Positions 15,755 to 24,783 are shown, numbered from the stretch's first letter. The stretch: 64,000 bases of DNA from Nonomuraea dietziae (GCF_014195505.1 NZ_JACIBV010000001.1:2480001-2544000), one strand, 5' to 3'. Numbers and translations are program-made. The notes: a model not told the origin generated them from the letters alone.

Positions 15755-16728
15755 CCGGCCGCCTCCTCCCTGATCGAGGCCTGCTGGGGTCTGCTGACGA
15801 GCCTGGCGGCGGCGGGGATGATGCCCTCGGGCATGAAGAGCACGACCAGCACCAGCAGCAGCCCCGCCGCCGCCAGGTGCACCTGCGTCTCGCCGAGCGC
15901 GACCAGGAAGTACTCCCCCGCGGGCGCGACGATGAGCGCGCCGAGCAGCGGGCCGAACAGGTGGCGCACCCCGCCGAGCAGGCTCATCAGCACCATGTAG
16001 GAGCCGATGAGGATCGAGAAGACGAAGATCGGGTCGAGGCTGCGGAACCACAGCGCGTAGAGGCCGCCGGCCAGCGCCACGAACAGCGCCGACAGCGCGT
16101 AGGCCGTGACCTTGAAGGCGGCGGTGGGCACGCCGAGCGACTCGGCCTTGTCCTCGTCCTCCCTGATCGCGCGCAGGCCCGCGCCGTAGCGGGACCTGGA
16201 GATGAACCACCAGGTCAGCATCACCAGCGCGAGCAGGCCAAGGAACAGGTAGAAGAAGGCGAAGTGGCTCTGCCCCCTGTTGAGGTCGGGGAAGGGCGAG
16301 GGGACGCGCAGGCCCGTCGAGCCGCCGGTGAGCGAGCGCCAGCCCTGCACCAGCAGGTTCGTCATCGACACCAGCGCGATCGACACGATCACGAACGAGG
16401 CGCCGCGCACCCTGACGGCCGCCACGCCGACCAGCGCGGCGAACAGCGCGACGACGAGCGCCGAGCCGATCAGCGAGGGGATCCACGACCAGCCCGCGCG
16501 GGTCATGAGCAGGCCGGTGCCGTACGCGCCGAGGCCGAAGAAGGCCGAGTGACCGAGCGAGACGTAGCCGGTGAAGCCGCCGAGGATGTTCCACGAGGTG
16601 GCGGTCGCGGCGTACATCAGCGTCAGCACGCCCGCGTACAGCAGGTAGAGGTTGGGCACGATCCACGGGTAGGCCAGCGCGAGGGCCACCCCCGCCGCCA
16701 GAAGCGCGTACCTAGAAGCGTTGCGCAA
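15751..16728 (-). CDS. livM: Branched-chain-type ABC transporter permease (LivM)
   Basis: 325 residues with about ten membrane helices. The GFTGYVSLGHSAFFGLGAYG segment is the LivM hallmark, and IRAIREDEDKAESLGV-type loop residues (here LRAIREDEDKAESLG) form the ATPase coupling region. The start is a TTG at 16728 inside the 3' end of livH (17-bp overlap), giving MRNASRYALL. It forms the membrane channel with LivH. Confidence 0.92.
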   Translation of the reverse strand: MRNASRYALLAAGVALALAYPWIVPNLYLLYAGVLTLMYAATATSWNILGGFTGYVSLGHSAFFGLGAYGTGLLMTRAGWSWIPSLIGSALVVALFAALVGVAAVRVRGASFVIVSIALVSMTNLLVQGWRSLTGGSTGLRVPSPFPDLNRGQSHFAFFYLFLGLLALVMLTWWFISRSRYGAGLRAIREDEDKAESLGVPTAAFKVTAYALSALFVALAGGLYALWFRSLDPIFVFSILIGSYMVLMSLLGGVRHLFGPLLGALIVAPAGEYFLVALGETQVHLAAAGLLLVLVVLFMPEGIIPAAARLVSRPQQASIREEAAG

Positions 16729-17593
16729 GCCGTCCTCCGAAGAACCCCTGCGGGCGGGCGATGAGGGTCAGGAAGAGGAAGACGTAGAACATCATCGTCG
16801 CCCACGTGGCGTCGACGGTGACCAGCACCAGGCTCTCGATCACGCCCAGCATCACCGCGGCCAGCGCCGCGCCGAGCACGCTGCCCAGGCCGCCGACCAC
16901 GATGATCGCCATGAGCTTGCCGATCCACGCCCAGTGGGCGGCGGGGAAGAAGGGCGTGATCAGCGCCAGCACCGAGCCGCCCACCGCCGCCGTGGCCAGG
17001 CCGACGCCGAAGCCGTACCCCGTGACCCGCTCGGTCCTGATGCCGACCAGCCGCGCGGCCTCCCTGTGCTGGATGGTGGCGCGCAGCGCGCGCCCGAACC
17101 TGCTCTTCAGCAGGATCGTGAACAGCGCCGCCAGCGTCAGCGCGGCCACCGCGAAGGCCACGATCCTGTCGTACGGCAGCCGCACCGCGCCCAGCGTCAG
17201 CGACCTGGTGGCGTAGTCCATGCTGACCGACTTGTAGGAGCCGGTGTAGACCGTGCCGAGCAGCCCCTCGATGACCAGCGCGAGCCCGAAGGTGAGCAGC
17301 ACCGACATCATCGGCAGGTTCTCCGGCGCCAGCCTGGCCACGAGCAGGCGCTGCACGGCCACCCCGAGCGCGAAGAACAGCGGCACCGTCACCGGCAGCG
17401 CCAGCAGCGGGTCGAGGCCGGAGGCGGTGTGCAGGGTGTAGGTCAGGTAGGCGGCCAGGAACAGGAACGCCGGGTGGGCCACCATGACCACCCGCATCAC
17501 GCCGAAGTACAGCGACAGGCCCGAGGCGAGCAGCGCGTACAGGCCGCCGGTCAGCACGCCCAGGGCCAGCCCCTGCAGGAGGAGGGTCACCAT
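16712..17593 (-). CDS. livH: Branched-chain-type ABC transporter permease (LivH)
   Basis: 293 residues and about eight membrane helices. LivH signatures are the N-terminal GGLYALLASGLSLYFGVMRV and the coupling loop LRATIQHREAARLVGI. The ATG at 17593 overlaps the livJ stop by 7 bp, with a GTG at 17590 as alternative. It pairs with LivM. Confidence 0.93.
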   Translation of the reverse strand: MVTLLLQGLALGVLTGGLYALLASGLSLYFGVMRVVMVAHPAFLFLAAYLTYTLHTASGLDPLLALPVTVPLFFALGVAVQRLLVARLAPENLPMMSVLLTFGLALVIEGLLGTVYTGSYKSVSMDYATRSLTLGAVRLPYDRIVAFAVAALTLAALFTILLKSRFGRALRATIQHREAARLVGIRTERVTGYGFGVGLATAAVGGSVLALITPFFPAAHWAWIGKLMAIIVVGGLGSVLGAALAAVMLGVIESLVLVTVDATWATMMFYVFLFLTLIARPQGFFGGRLAQRF

Positions 17594-18819
17594 TCCTTCT
17601 TCGGGTAGACGAGCTTGGCGGTCTGCGCCTTCGACCCCTCGGGCAGGACGATCTCGACCTTGCCGTCGATGTACTGCTGGATCATGTGCGCCTGCTCGGG
17701 CCTGCCCTTGTCGTCGAAGGAGAGCGGGCCGACGATGGTCTCGAAGCTGCCCTGGCGGATGTGGTCGGCCAGCTTGGTCTGGCACTCCTTCGTCTGCTCG
17801 ACGCACTTGACCGCGTTGACCGCCGCCTCCACGATCTGGCCGACGGTGAAGCCGTTGGCCGCGTCCTCGTTGGCGTCGGTCTTGAACATCTCCTTGTAGC
17901 GCTTGACGAAGGCGTCGTTGCCGGGGAAGCCGGAGGAGACCGCCCAGCCCACGGGGGAGACGATGTGCTCGGCCGCGCCCTTCACCGCCGCGGGGAACTC
18001 CGCCAGCGTCGGCCCCGTGGAGAAGGCCGCCATCCTGGGCTGCGAGCCGAGCTCCTGCAGGGCGCGCACCAGGCCGACGGAGTCCTCGAACTGGGTGCCG
18101 CCGACGACGAGGTCGGGTTTCGCCGCCGCGATCTTGGCGGCGATGGGGGCGAAGTCGGTCGTCTCCGGCGGGTAGACCTCGTCGACCACGGTCTTGATCC
18201 CGCCCGCGGCGAGCTTGTCGCGCAGCCCGTAGGCGGTGCCCATGGCGAACGGGTCGTCGAGGCTGGCGTAGGCGGCGGTCCTGGGCCTCTTGTCGGCGGG
18301 CAGCGCGAGCAGGTACTCGGCCAGGTAGTTGTAGTGGTCGCTCGCGATGGCGGGGGCGGCGTAGAACAGTCGCTCGAAGCCCTGCTCGAAGACCTCCTTG
18401 GCGGCGCCCGCCGGTTCGACGAAGAGCATGTCGTACGACTCGGCCACCTGCGCGGCGGGGATGACCAGGCGCGAGGAGAACGGGCCGAAGACCAGGTTCA
18501 CCTTGTCCTGGGAGATGAGCGACTCGTAGTCGGAGCTGACCTTGTTCGGGTCGGAGGCGTCGTCGCGGAAGATCAGCTCGACCTTCCTGCCGAGCAGCCC
18601 GCCCTTGGCGTTGACCATGTCGGCCCAGACCTGGTAGCCCTCCTGGATGCCCTTGCCCGGCTCGGAGAAGTCACCTGTCAGGGGCAGGGAGATGCCTATC
18701 TTCACGGGGCCCGCGGCGGTGGCGGAGGGCGCGGCCGCCTCCTGGGCGGCGCCGCCGCAGGCCGAGATCGCCAAGCTGGTGAGTGCCAGCGCTGCCACAC
18801 CGTTCCGGAAACTGACCAT
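17587..18819 (-). CDS. livJ: HAAT-family substrate-binding lipoprotein (LivJ-like)
   Basis: 410 residues. A lipoprotein signal ends at ISACGG; the mature part is a type I periplasmic-binding fold starting VKIGISLPLTGDFSEPGKGI, with FGPFSSRLVIPAAQ and a C-terminal PLSFDDKGRPEQAHMIQQY. It captures the ligand outside the cell and delivers it to LivHM. Amino acid, urea/amide or aromatic ligands are all possible in this family. The ATG at 18819 has GGAGGT 8 nt upstream, and that sequence lies in a run of three near-identical 10-mers. Confidence 0.92.
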   Translation of the reverse strand: MVSFRNGVAALALTSLAISACGGAAQEAAAPSATAAGPVKIGISLPLTGDFSEPGKGIQEGYQVWADMVNAKGGLLGRKVELIFRDDASDPNKVSSDYESLISQDKVNLVFGPFSSRLVIPAAQVAESYDMLFVEPAGAAKEVFEQGFERLFYAAPAIASDHYNYLAEYLLALPADKRPRTAAYASLDDPFAMGTAYGLRDKLAAGGIKTVVDEVYPPETTDFAPIAAKIAAAKPDLVVGGTQFEDSVGLVRALQELGSQPRMAAFSTGPTLAEFPAAVKGAAEHIVSPVGWAVSSGFPGNDAFVKRYKEMFKTDANEDAANGFTVGQIVEAAVNAVKCVEQTKECQTKLADHIRQGSFETIVGPLSFDDKGRPEQAHMIQQYIDGKVEIVLPEGSKAQTAKLVYPKKEW

Positions 18820-18830
18820 TGTTCGCGACC

Positions 18831-18860
18831 TCCAGGGACCTCGAGGGACCTCCGGGGACT
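18831..18860 (-). repeat. Three tandem 10-mers carrying SD-like sequence before livJ
   Basis: Read on the minus strand, the leader holds GGAGGTCCCT, CGAGGTCCCT and GGAGGTCGCG in register with a 10-bp period just before the livJ ATG. Only the last copy is at normal Shine-Dalgarno distance; the others are two extra GAGGT decoys upstream. Confidence 0.6.
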
Positions 18861-18975
18861 TCCTGTCACCTTGCTGGTGGAGCGCGTCCCGGCCCTTCGC
18901 CGGCGGTGGCGCTCTCCGAGACTTCGGCTGCGGACTTCTTGCGTTCGGCGGTCTTCGGGTGCTTGGTGGAGAGGG

Positions 18976-18997
18976 AGCGCTTTCGGAAGCGCTTTCG
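18976..18997. promoter_or_regulatory. LacI-type operator between livJ and lacI
   Basis: AGCGCTTTCGGAAGCGCTTT holds the LacI/GalR-type core GGAAGCGCTTTC (18985-18996, one mismatch from a perfect palindrome) plus a second overlapping GCGCTTTC half at 18977-18984. It lies in the divergent spacer and is the obvious binding site of the adjacent LacI-family regulator, controlling itself and the liv operon. Confidence 0.65.
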
Positions 18998-19045
18998 CGT
19001 CACGATTGCACCGTTTCAGCGGTGCGACAAGGGGGTTGCGCTCGC

Positions 19046-20098
19046 ATGTCCGACCGTCCTTCCCCACCGCGCCTCATCGACGTCGCCGAGGCCGCCGGTG
19101 TCTCCCTCGCCACCGCCTCCAGGGCGCTGAACGACAGCACGGGCGTCAGCGCCACCCTCGCCGCCCACGTCAAGGCGGTCGCCGCCCAGGTCGGCTACGT
19201 GCCCAACAGTCACGCCCGTGCTCTGGCGGGCGGCCAGGCGGCCATCGTCGGCCTGATCGTCCACGACGTCGGCGACCCCTACTTCGGCGAGATCGCCAGG
19301 GGCGTGCTGCGCGAGACGGAGAAGCGCGGCTACATGGCGCTGATCAGCCAGACCCAGCGCGACCCGCACGCCGAGCTGTCGCGCATCCGCAGCCTGCGCG
19401 CCCACCGCGTCAACGCCATCGTGCTGGCGGGCTCGGGCTACATCGGCACGGCGGCCGAGGCCGACATCGCCGCGGAGGTGCGCTCCTTCACCGCCGCGGG
19501 AGGGCGGGTGGCGGTCATCGGCCGCCACCGCCTGCCCGTCGACGCCGTGCTGCCCGACAACGTCAACGGCGGTGTGACGATCATGAAGCACCTGCTCGGC
19601 CTGGGGCACCGGCGCATCGGCGTCGTCGCGGGCCCCGCCAACCTCACCACGGTCGAGGACCGCCTGTCGGGACTGAGGGCCGCCGCCTCCTCCGTCCTGG
19701 ACTGGTCGGCCGTTCCCGTCATCCACGGCGACTTCACCCGCGAGGGCGGGGCCTCCTCGGCCGCCCGCCTGCTGCGGCGCGACCCGGGGCTCACCGCCGT
19801 GGTGGCGCTGAACGACCCCATGGCCGTCGGGGCGCTGTCCTGGCTGCTGAGCTCGGGCCGCAGGGTCCCCTCGGACGTCTCGGTCGCGGGCTTCGACGAC
19901 ATCCCCGTCGCCGCCGACGTCCATCCGGGGCTGACCACCGTGCGACTGCCGATGGTGGCGATGGGCGCCCAGGCCCTCGAGCTGGTGCTCAGGCCGCCCG
20001 CCTCACGGCCTCGGCGCCGCCGTACCGGCCACGAGCTCGTCCCTCGCGCCTCGACCGCCCCTCCCCGCAGGCCGGCTGCCGGCCCCCGTACGCCCTGA
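19046..20098 (+). CDS. LacI family transcriptional regulator
   Basis: 350 residues. The N-terminal HTH and hinge (RLIDVAEAAGVSLATASRALN, about residues 8-28) are followed by a periplasmic-binding-like effector domain with IVGLIVHDVGDPYF and VPSDVSVAGFDDIPVA. The tail ends in STAPPRR, typical for actinobacterial LacI regulators. The ATG at 19046 follows AGGGGG with 11-nt spacing. It is divergent from the liv operon and probably represses it until its ligand, perhaps a sugar- or nucleoside-like molecule, is present. Confidence 0.92.
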   Translation: MSDRPSPPRLIDVAEAAGVSLATASRALNDSTGVSATLAAHVKAVAAQVGYVPNSHARALAGGQAAIVGLIVHDVGDPYFGEIARGVLRETEKRGYMALISQTQRDPHAELSRIRSLRAHRVNAIVLAGSGYIGTAAEADIAAEVRSFTAAGGRVAVIGRHRLPVDAVLPDNVNGGVTIMKHLLGLGHRRIGVVAGPANLTTVEDRLSGLRAAASSVLDWSAVPVIHGDFTREGGASSAARLLRRDPGLTAVVALNDPMAVGALSWLLSSGRRVPSDVSVAGFDDIPVAADVHPGLTTVRLPMVAMGAQALELVLRPPASRPRRRRTGHELVPRASTAPPRRPAAGPRTP

Positions 20099-20202
20099 CG
20101 ATCTCGACCGCCGGACGGACAGCCCGATCTTCCCCGGCAGGGCCGTCTGGGCGCCGGAGATCCGGGGCCGGGACCACGCTCGGGATCCGCCGAGCGCGAG
20201 GG

Positions 20203-20236
20203 CTCGTCCAGGGAGGGCGCGCTCTCCCTGGACGAG
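20203..20236. terminator. Bidirectional terminator hairpin between lacI and M4 peptidase gene
   Basis: CTCGTCCAGGGAG (20203-20215) and its exact complement (20224-20236) enclose an 8-nt loop. It lies 7 bp after the M4 gene end on one side and about 105 bp after lacI on the other, so it can serve both convergent genes. Confidence 0.65.
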
Positions 20237-20242
20237 GCGGGG

Positions 20243-21955
20243 CTACTCGATGCCGACGGCCGAGTAGGCCGACTCGATCGCCGCCAGCACCGGGTCGAGC
20301 TGCTTCGGGCTGCCCGCGAGGTAGACCTTGGCCACGTCCCTCAACGCGACGGGCACGTCGGTGAAGAGCGCGAGCCTGCTCAGGCGCACCATCGCCAGGT
20401 AGAGCAGGACGACCCAGTCCCTGGCGTCCAGGACCGGTGTCCCCTGCGCGGTGGTGGCGGTGAACAGCAGGTGTGCCGCCTTGTTGGGGATGCCGCTGTT
20501 GATGTGGACGCCGCCGTTGTCAGCGGTGGTGTGCACGAAGTCGCGCATGTGCGCGGGCTGGCCGAAGGCCACCGGGTCGCTGAGCGAGCGCAGCCCCGCG
20601 CCGGTGGGCCGCCAGCCCCTGCCCAGCTCCCAGTTCCAGCCCGCGACGTTCTCCGGCGTCTCGGCCTCGTACCAGTTGCTGATCGTGATGCCGAGGATGT
20701 CGGCGAAGGACTCGTTCAGCGCCCCAGACTGGTTCCTGTAGACCAGGCCGCTGGAGGTGTCGATGACGCCGTGCGTGAGCTCGTGCCCGATGACGTCGAG
20801 GAAGCGGGCGGTGCTGACCAGCACGCCCGCGGGGTTGCGCATCTGGCCGTACCACATGCGGTTGTCGAACCAGGCGGCGTTCTTCCACTCGGGCCCCGGC
20901 CCGTGCGGGCTGAAGATGCAGTTGATGACGGAGGTCAGCGCCATGCCCTGGTCGTCGACGCTGTCGCGGCTGAGCACGCCGCGGTAGAAGTCGAAGACCT
21001 TGGTGGCGTTGGCGTGGGCCGAGACGGCGGCCTTGAACTTCTCGCCGAGGTCGGGGTCGTTGACCTGTACCGGGTCGGTCAGCTGAGGGTTCTCCGCCAG
21101 GTCGCCGAGGGCCAGGTCGAAGGTGACGATGTTCCTGAGCCTGTCGCGCAGCGCGAAGCCCGAGCCCAGCTTGTCGCCCCAGATCCGGTCGACGTGCACG
21201 CCGTTCTCGTCGACGCCGCGCAGCTTCGTGGGCACGTCCACGGTCGGCGTGACCCCGAAGTAGAACAGGATCGCTCCGTCCTGCGCGTCCACCAGGTAGT
21301 CGACGCGGGGGTACAGCTCGCGGGGCGAGGGGTCCTCCATGCCGTGGCCCGTGTGGCCTGGCCCCGGCCTGGCCTCGGGCAGGACGGCAGCCAGCCCGTG
21401 CAGGTGCCAGGCCAGGTGCCACGTCCCGGCGTCGTCGAGGTAGTAGGTGAGAGCGGGCGGCATCGAACCGGCGCCCTCGATCGCGGTGCCGGTGGCCGCG
21501 GCGACGGCGGCCACGGCGGCGGGCGCGTCGAGCGTGGGAACGTCGGGCGCGCCGCTGACCTCGGCCAGCCGGGCGTCCATGGCCACCAGCTCGCGCGACT
21601 GGTCGAGCTCGACGAGCACGTCGCTGCCGAAGATCGGGATCTGCGCGTGCGTCTGGTCGAAGCGGACCAGCGTGGTGCCGGAGGCGGGGGTCTGGCGGGA
21701 GGATCGGAGCGTGAGGTCGGGCACCCTGGCGGGTGACTCGGTGGCCAGCGCGGCCCTGAAGCCCGCGGTCTCGGGCTCCTCCGCGAGCTTGTGGTCGAGG
21801 TAGAACCTCGCGGCGGCCTCGTTGGAGGTGAAGCGCGGCGCGACGGACTCCAGTCCAGGTGCGATGCCGGTGAACGCACCAGGCGGCCGGGGCCTGCCTC
21901 CCGCGTCAGGGTCGTCGGCGATGTGGTAGCGCATGCGGTCGAAGTGTCGACTCAT
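20243..21955 (-). CDS. M4 (thermolysin-like) family metallopeptidase
   Basis: 570 residues. A propeptide-like N-terminal half (FTP-type region about residues 90-140, HAQIPIFGSDVLVELDQ) precedes the M4 catalytic domain. The zinc motif HELTH is at about 388-392 in VIGHELTHGVIDTSSGLVYR, the third ligand Glu is in GALNESFADILG, and the C-terminal helical domain contains the catalytic His in DNGGVHINSGIPNKAAHL. No Sec or Tat signal is visible: the chain starts MSRHFDRMRYHIADDPDAGG. The ATG at 21955 follows GGAGGGGGCGCGCC, so the start is well supported. Confidence 0.9.
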   Translation of the reverse strand: MSRHFDRMRYHIADDPDAGGRPRPPGAFTGIAPGLESVAPRFTSNEAAARFYLDHKLAEEPETAGFRAALATESPARVPDLTLRSSRQTPASGTTLVRFDQTHAQIPIFGSDVLVELDQSRELVAMDARLAEVSGAPDVPTLDAPAAVAAVAAATGTAIEGAGSMPPALTYYLDDAGTWHLAWHLHGLAAVLPEARPGPGHTGHGMEDPSPRELYPRVDYLVDAQDGAILFYFGVTPTVDVPTKLRGVDENGVHVDRIWGDKLGSGFALRDRLRNIVTFDLALGDLAENPQLTDPVQVNDPDLGEKFKAAVSAHANATKVFDFYRGVLSRDSVDDQGMALTSVINCIFSPHGPGPEWKNAAWFDNRMWYGQMRNPAGVLVSTARFLDVIGHELTHGVIDTSSGLVYRNQSGALNESFADILGITISNWYEAETPENVAGWNWELGRGWRPTGAGLRSLSDPVAFGQPAHMRDFVHTTADNGGVHINSGIPNKAAHLLFTATTAQGTPVLDARDWVVLLYLAMVRLSRLALFTDVPVALRDVAKVYLAGSPKQLDPVLAAIESAYSAVGIE

Positions 21956-22028
21956 GGCGCGCCCCCTCCTGTTGGTCGGCTTGTGGCGTCATCGTGAACC
22001 CACACCCCGGCTTTGTCATGAGTAGGGC

Positions 22029-23306
22029 ATGACTATTCGAGTTGATTGCCCTCCGGTCGTTGGGCACCATGCGCAGGTGACTCTCTTCCGGCACCGCGCC
22101 TTCATGCTCCTTTTCGGCGCCGACACGATCAGCCAGGTGGGCACGCAGGTGAGCATGGTGGCCCTGCCCCTGGTCGCGGTGGTGGCCCTGCGCGCGACGC
22201 CGTTCGAGATGGGCCTGCTGGTGGCCGCGGAGACGGCGGCCTTCCTGCTCATCGGGTTGCCGGCGGGCGTGTGGGTGGACCGGATGGCCCGCCGCCGGAT
22301 CCTGATCACCGCCGACCTGGCGCGGGCCGTCCTGCTGCTGTCCGTGCCGGTGGCCTGGTGGCTCGGCGTGCTGTCGATGCCGCAGCTCTACGCGGTCGGC
22401 CTGGGCGCCGGCGTGGCCACCGTCTTCTTCGACGTGGCCTACCAGAGCTACCTGCCTTCGCTGGTCGAGCGGCACCAGATCCTCGAAGGCAACGCCAAGC
22501 TGGAGATCGTCCGCTCGGGCGCCCAGGTGGCGGGTCCCGGCGTCGCCGGATGGCTGGTCCAGCTCGTCACCGCGCCCGTGGCGATCCTGGTCGACGCGAT
22601 CAGCTTCGCGCTGTCGGGGGCGCTGCTGGCCGGCATCAGGTCCGATCGCGACGTGCCGAGCGTTCAGGAGCGGCGCGGGCTGGTCAAGGAGATCGGCGAG
22701 GGCCTGCGCTTCGTGCTGGGCCACCCGATCCTGCGCATGATCGCCGCCTGTACGGCCAGCGCCAACTTCGCCAACTCCATGAACAACGCGCTCGCCGTGC
22801 TCTTCCTCGTCAACGTCGTCGGGGTGACGCCAGGCGTGATGGGCCTGCTGTTCGCGGCGGCGGGCGTGGGAGGGCTGGTCGGCGCGGCGCTGGTCGGGCC
22901 GTTCTCCCGGTGGGTGGGCTCGGCCAGGGCGATCTGGCTGTCGAACCTGCTGACCACGCCGTTCGTGCTGCTGGTGCCGTTGACCGAGCGCGACTGGAGG
23001 CTGGGTCTCTACGCGTTCGCCTGGTTCGTGGTGAGCGTCGGCATCGTGGTCTACAACGTCGGGCAGCTCAGCTTTCGTCAGGCGCTCACCCCCGACCACC
23101 TGCTGGGCAGGATGAACGCGACAATGCGCTTCGTGGTGTGGGGCGTGCTGCCGCTGGGCGCGCTGGCCGGCGGCCTGCTCGGCCAGCACCTCGGGATCGT
23201 GCCGGCGATGTGGATCGCCTGCGCGCTGGTGCCGCTGTCGGTGATCCCGCTGCTGCTGTCGCCGCTGCGCACCATGCGCGACCTGCCCGAGCCTGTCAGC
23301 CCTTGA
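22029..23306 (+). CDS. MFS transporter (EntS-like, MFS_3)
   Basis: 425 residues with about 12 membrane helices. The segments FMLLFGADTISQVGTQVSMVALPLVA, GLPAGVWVDRMARRRILI (motif A) and AYQSYLPSLVERHQILEGNAKLE mark the MFS_3 branch containing enterobactin exporter EntS and macrolide-efflux-like proteins. It probably exports a drug or secondary metabolite by proton antiport. The ATG at 22029 is weakly served by AGTAGGGC; GTG at 22077 (VTLFRHRAFM) is an alternative. Its end overlaps the convergent lipoprotein gene by 11 bp. Confidence 0.87.
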   Translation: MTIRVDCPPVVGHHAQVTLFRHRAFMLLFGADTISQVGTQVSMVALPLVAVVALRATPFEMGLLVAAETAAFLLIGLPAGVWVDRMARRRILITADLARAVLLLSVPVAWWLGVLSMPQLYAVGLGAGVATVFFDVAYQSYLPSLVERHQILEGNAKLEIVRSGAQVAGPGVAGWLVQLVTAPVAILVDAISFALSGALLAGIRSDRDVPSVQERRGLVKEIGEGLRFVLGHPILRMIAACTASANFANSMNNALAVLFLVNVVGVTPGVMGLLFAAAGVGGLVGAALVGPFSRWVGSARAIWLSNLLTTPFVLLVPLTERDWRLGLYAFAWFVVSVGIVVYNVGQLSFRQALTPDHLLGRMNATMRFVVWGVLPLGALAGGLLGQHLGIVPAMWIACALVPLSVIPLLLSPLRTMRDLPEPVSP

Positions 23307-23673
23307 CCCTGTGGTCCTTGAGGTGGAGGTCGCCGCCGAGCCTGCGCTGCACCCGCTCCAGCACCGGCCTGCTCGACAGGGCCGTCCACAGCGGTCCGAC
23401 GAGGTGCGGGTTGTACTCGGGCGCGGTGTCCATCCAGGCGTCCTTGCCCTGCTGGGTGGTGAACGTCGTGAGGAAGAACTCCCCGTCGGCCGTCTCGCAG
23501 TGGCCCTGCCTGAGCTCGCTGGCGTCGATCTGGATGTGCGGGGTGCAGCCGGCCTTGGCGGCCAGCTGCTCGACCGTCGTCGGCTGGACGGCCGCGCCGT
23601 AGGAGCCGCCGCCGTCGCCTGGCGAACAGGCCGCGACCACGAGCGCGAATGCCGCTATGCGGAGATATGTCAT
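23296..23673 (-). CDS. Small lipoprotein of unknown function
   Basis: 125 residues from the ATG at 23673: MTYLRIAAFALVVAACSPG is a short lipoprotein signal with lipobox VVAAC. The mature part has two Cys (AGCTPHIQ and RQGHCETADGEFF) and reads like a membrane-attached domain whose CETADGEFFLTTF pattern recurs in actinobacterial lipoproteins. I do not recognise a function. No clear ribosome site precedes the ATG; an upstream start at 23712 is possible but would spoil the signal. Confidence 0.7.
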   Translation of the reverse strand: MTYLRIAAFALVVAACSPGDGGGSYGAAVQPTTVEQLAAKAGCTPHIQIDASELRQGHCETADGEFFLTTFTTQQGKDAWMDTAPEYNPHLVGPLWTALSSRPVLERVQRRLGGDLHLKDHRVKG

Positions 23674-23769
23674 CACGCCCGGAGGTACGCGCGCCCACCC
23701 GGCGAAGTTCAATCAGCACGATGCGATCAGCGGGTTCGATCAGCGGGTTCGATCAGCGGCGTGCAGGGT

Positions 23770-24783
23770 TCACCGCAGGACGACGCAGCCCCTGGCCTCG
23801 AGGGCGCGCAGCTCGGCCGGGTCGCCGTCGAGCTTGTTCCAGCGCAGGTCCAGCTTCTCCAGCGCGGTCATCCCCAGCAGTCCTGCCGGGAGCTCCCTGA
23901 GCCGGTTGTTACGCAGGTCGAGGTGAACCAGCCTGGTCAGCCCTCCGATCGTCTCCGGCAGCCGCGACAGGTGGTTGTCGCGCAGGTCGAGCACGCGCAG
24001 TGAGGGGGGAAGCGTGGGCAGCGAGGTCAGATGGTTGCCCTGCAGGTGCAGCTCGCGCAGCTCGGCCAGGCGCCCGATGGAGGGCGGCAGGCCGGTGAGC
24101 GCGTTGTTGTACAGGCGCAGCTCCTTCAGCGCGGCCATGTCGCCGATGGACGGGGGCAGCGCGGTGAGCCTGTTGTCGGTCAGGTTGAGATAGGTGAGCC
24201 TGCGCAGGCCGCCGATGGAGGCCGGCACGCGGGTGAATCCGTTGTCGCTGAGGTAGAGGTAGTCGGTGAGGTCGAGCTCCCCGATCTCCGAGGGGATCTC
24301 CTTGATCGCGTTGTGCCCGAGGTCGAGCATCCGCAGCCCGTTCAGCCCGCCGATGGCGCCGGGCACGTGGGTGAGACGGTTCTCCGCCAGGTTGAGCGAA
24401 TGGAGGCCGGTCAGCCGCCACACCTGGTCGGGGACCTCCTCCAGGCCGTTGCCTCCGGCAGCCAGGTGCCGCAGCGGGCCCAGGCGCGCGGGCAGGCGCT
24501 CCAGCGCGTTGCCGTACACGAACAGGCTCTCCAGGGACGGCGGGAGCGGGGGCAGCGAGGTGAGCCTGTTGCCGTCGGCGTGCAGCTCCCGCAGCGAAGG
24601 GGGCAGCGTCGGTAGTGAGGTGAGCAGGTTGCCGTCGAGCCGCAGCTCTTCCAGCGCGGACAGCTCACCCACCCGCGCGGGCAGCTCGGTGAGCCGGTTC
24701 CACGCCAGGTCGATCAGGCGGACGTCGTCGGGCACGGCGGGCATGGCGGTCAGGCCCGCTCCCTGGGCGCGTAGCTCGGTCAT
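23770..24783 (-). CDS. Cytoplasmic leucine-rich-repeat protein coupled to the Mo-hydroxylase operon
   Basis: 337 residues made almost wholly of about 13-14 leucine-rich repeats of 20-23 residues (for example NRLTALPPSIGDMAALKELR, LTELPARVGELSALEELRL). There is no signal peptide, kinase or membrane segment. The ATG at 24783 overlaps the stop of the molybdenum subunit gene as ATGA, after GGTGG, so it is translated with that operon. Such repeats make a curved protein-binding surface; a scaffold, assembly or inhibitor role towards the hydroxylase is possible but is inference. Confidence 0.88.
   Translation of the reverse strand: MTELRAQGAGLTAMPAVPDDVRLIDLAWNRLTELPARVGELSALEELRLDGNLLTSLPTLPPSLRELHADGNRLTSLPPLPPSLESLFVYGNALERLPARLGPLRHLAAGGNGLEEVPDQVWRLTGLHSLNLAENRLTHVPGAIGGLNGLRMLDLGHNAIKEIPSEIGELDLTDYLYLSDNGFTRVPASIGGLRRLTYLNLTDNRLTALPPSIGDMAALKELRLYNNALTGLPPSIGRLAELRELHLQGNHLTSLPTLPPSLRVLDLRDNHLSRLPETIGGLTRLVHLDLRNNRLRELPAGLLGMTALEKLDLRWNKLDGDPAELRALEARGCVVLR

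Noticed and set aside
17686..20364. Very long plus-strand frame across livJ and lacI
   Set aside because: Low-complexity shadow; the livJ and lacI frames have recognisable folds and good starts.
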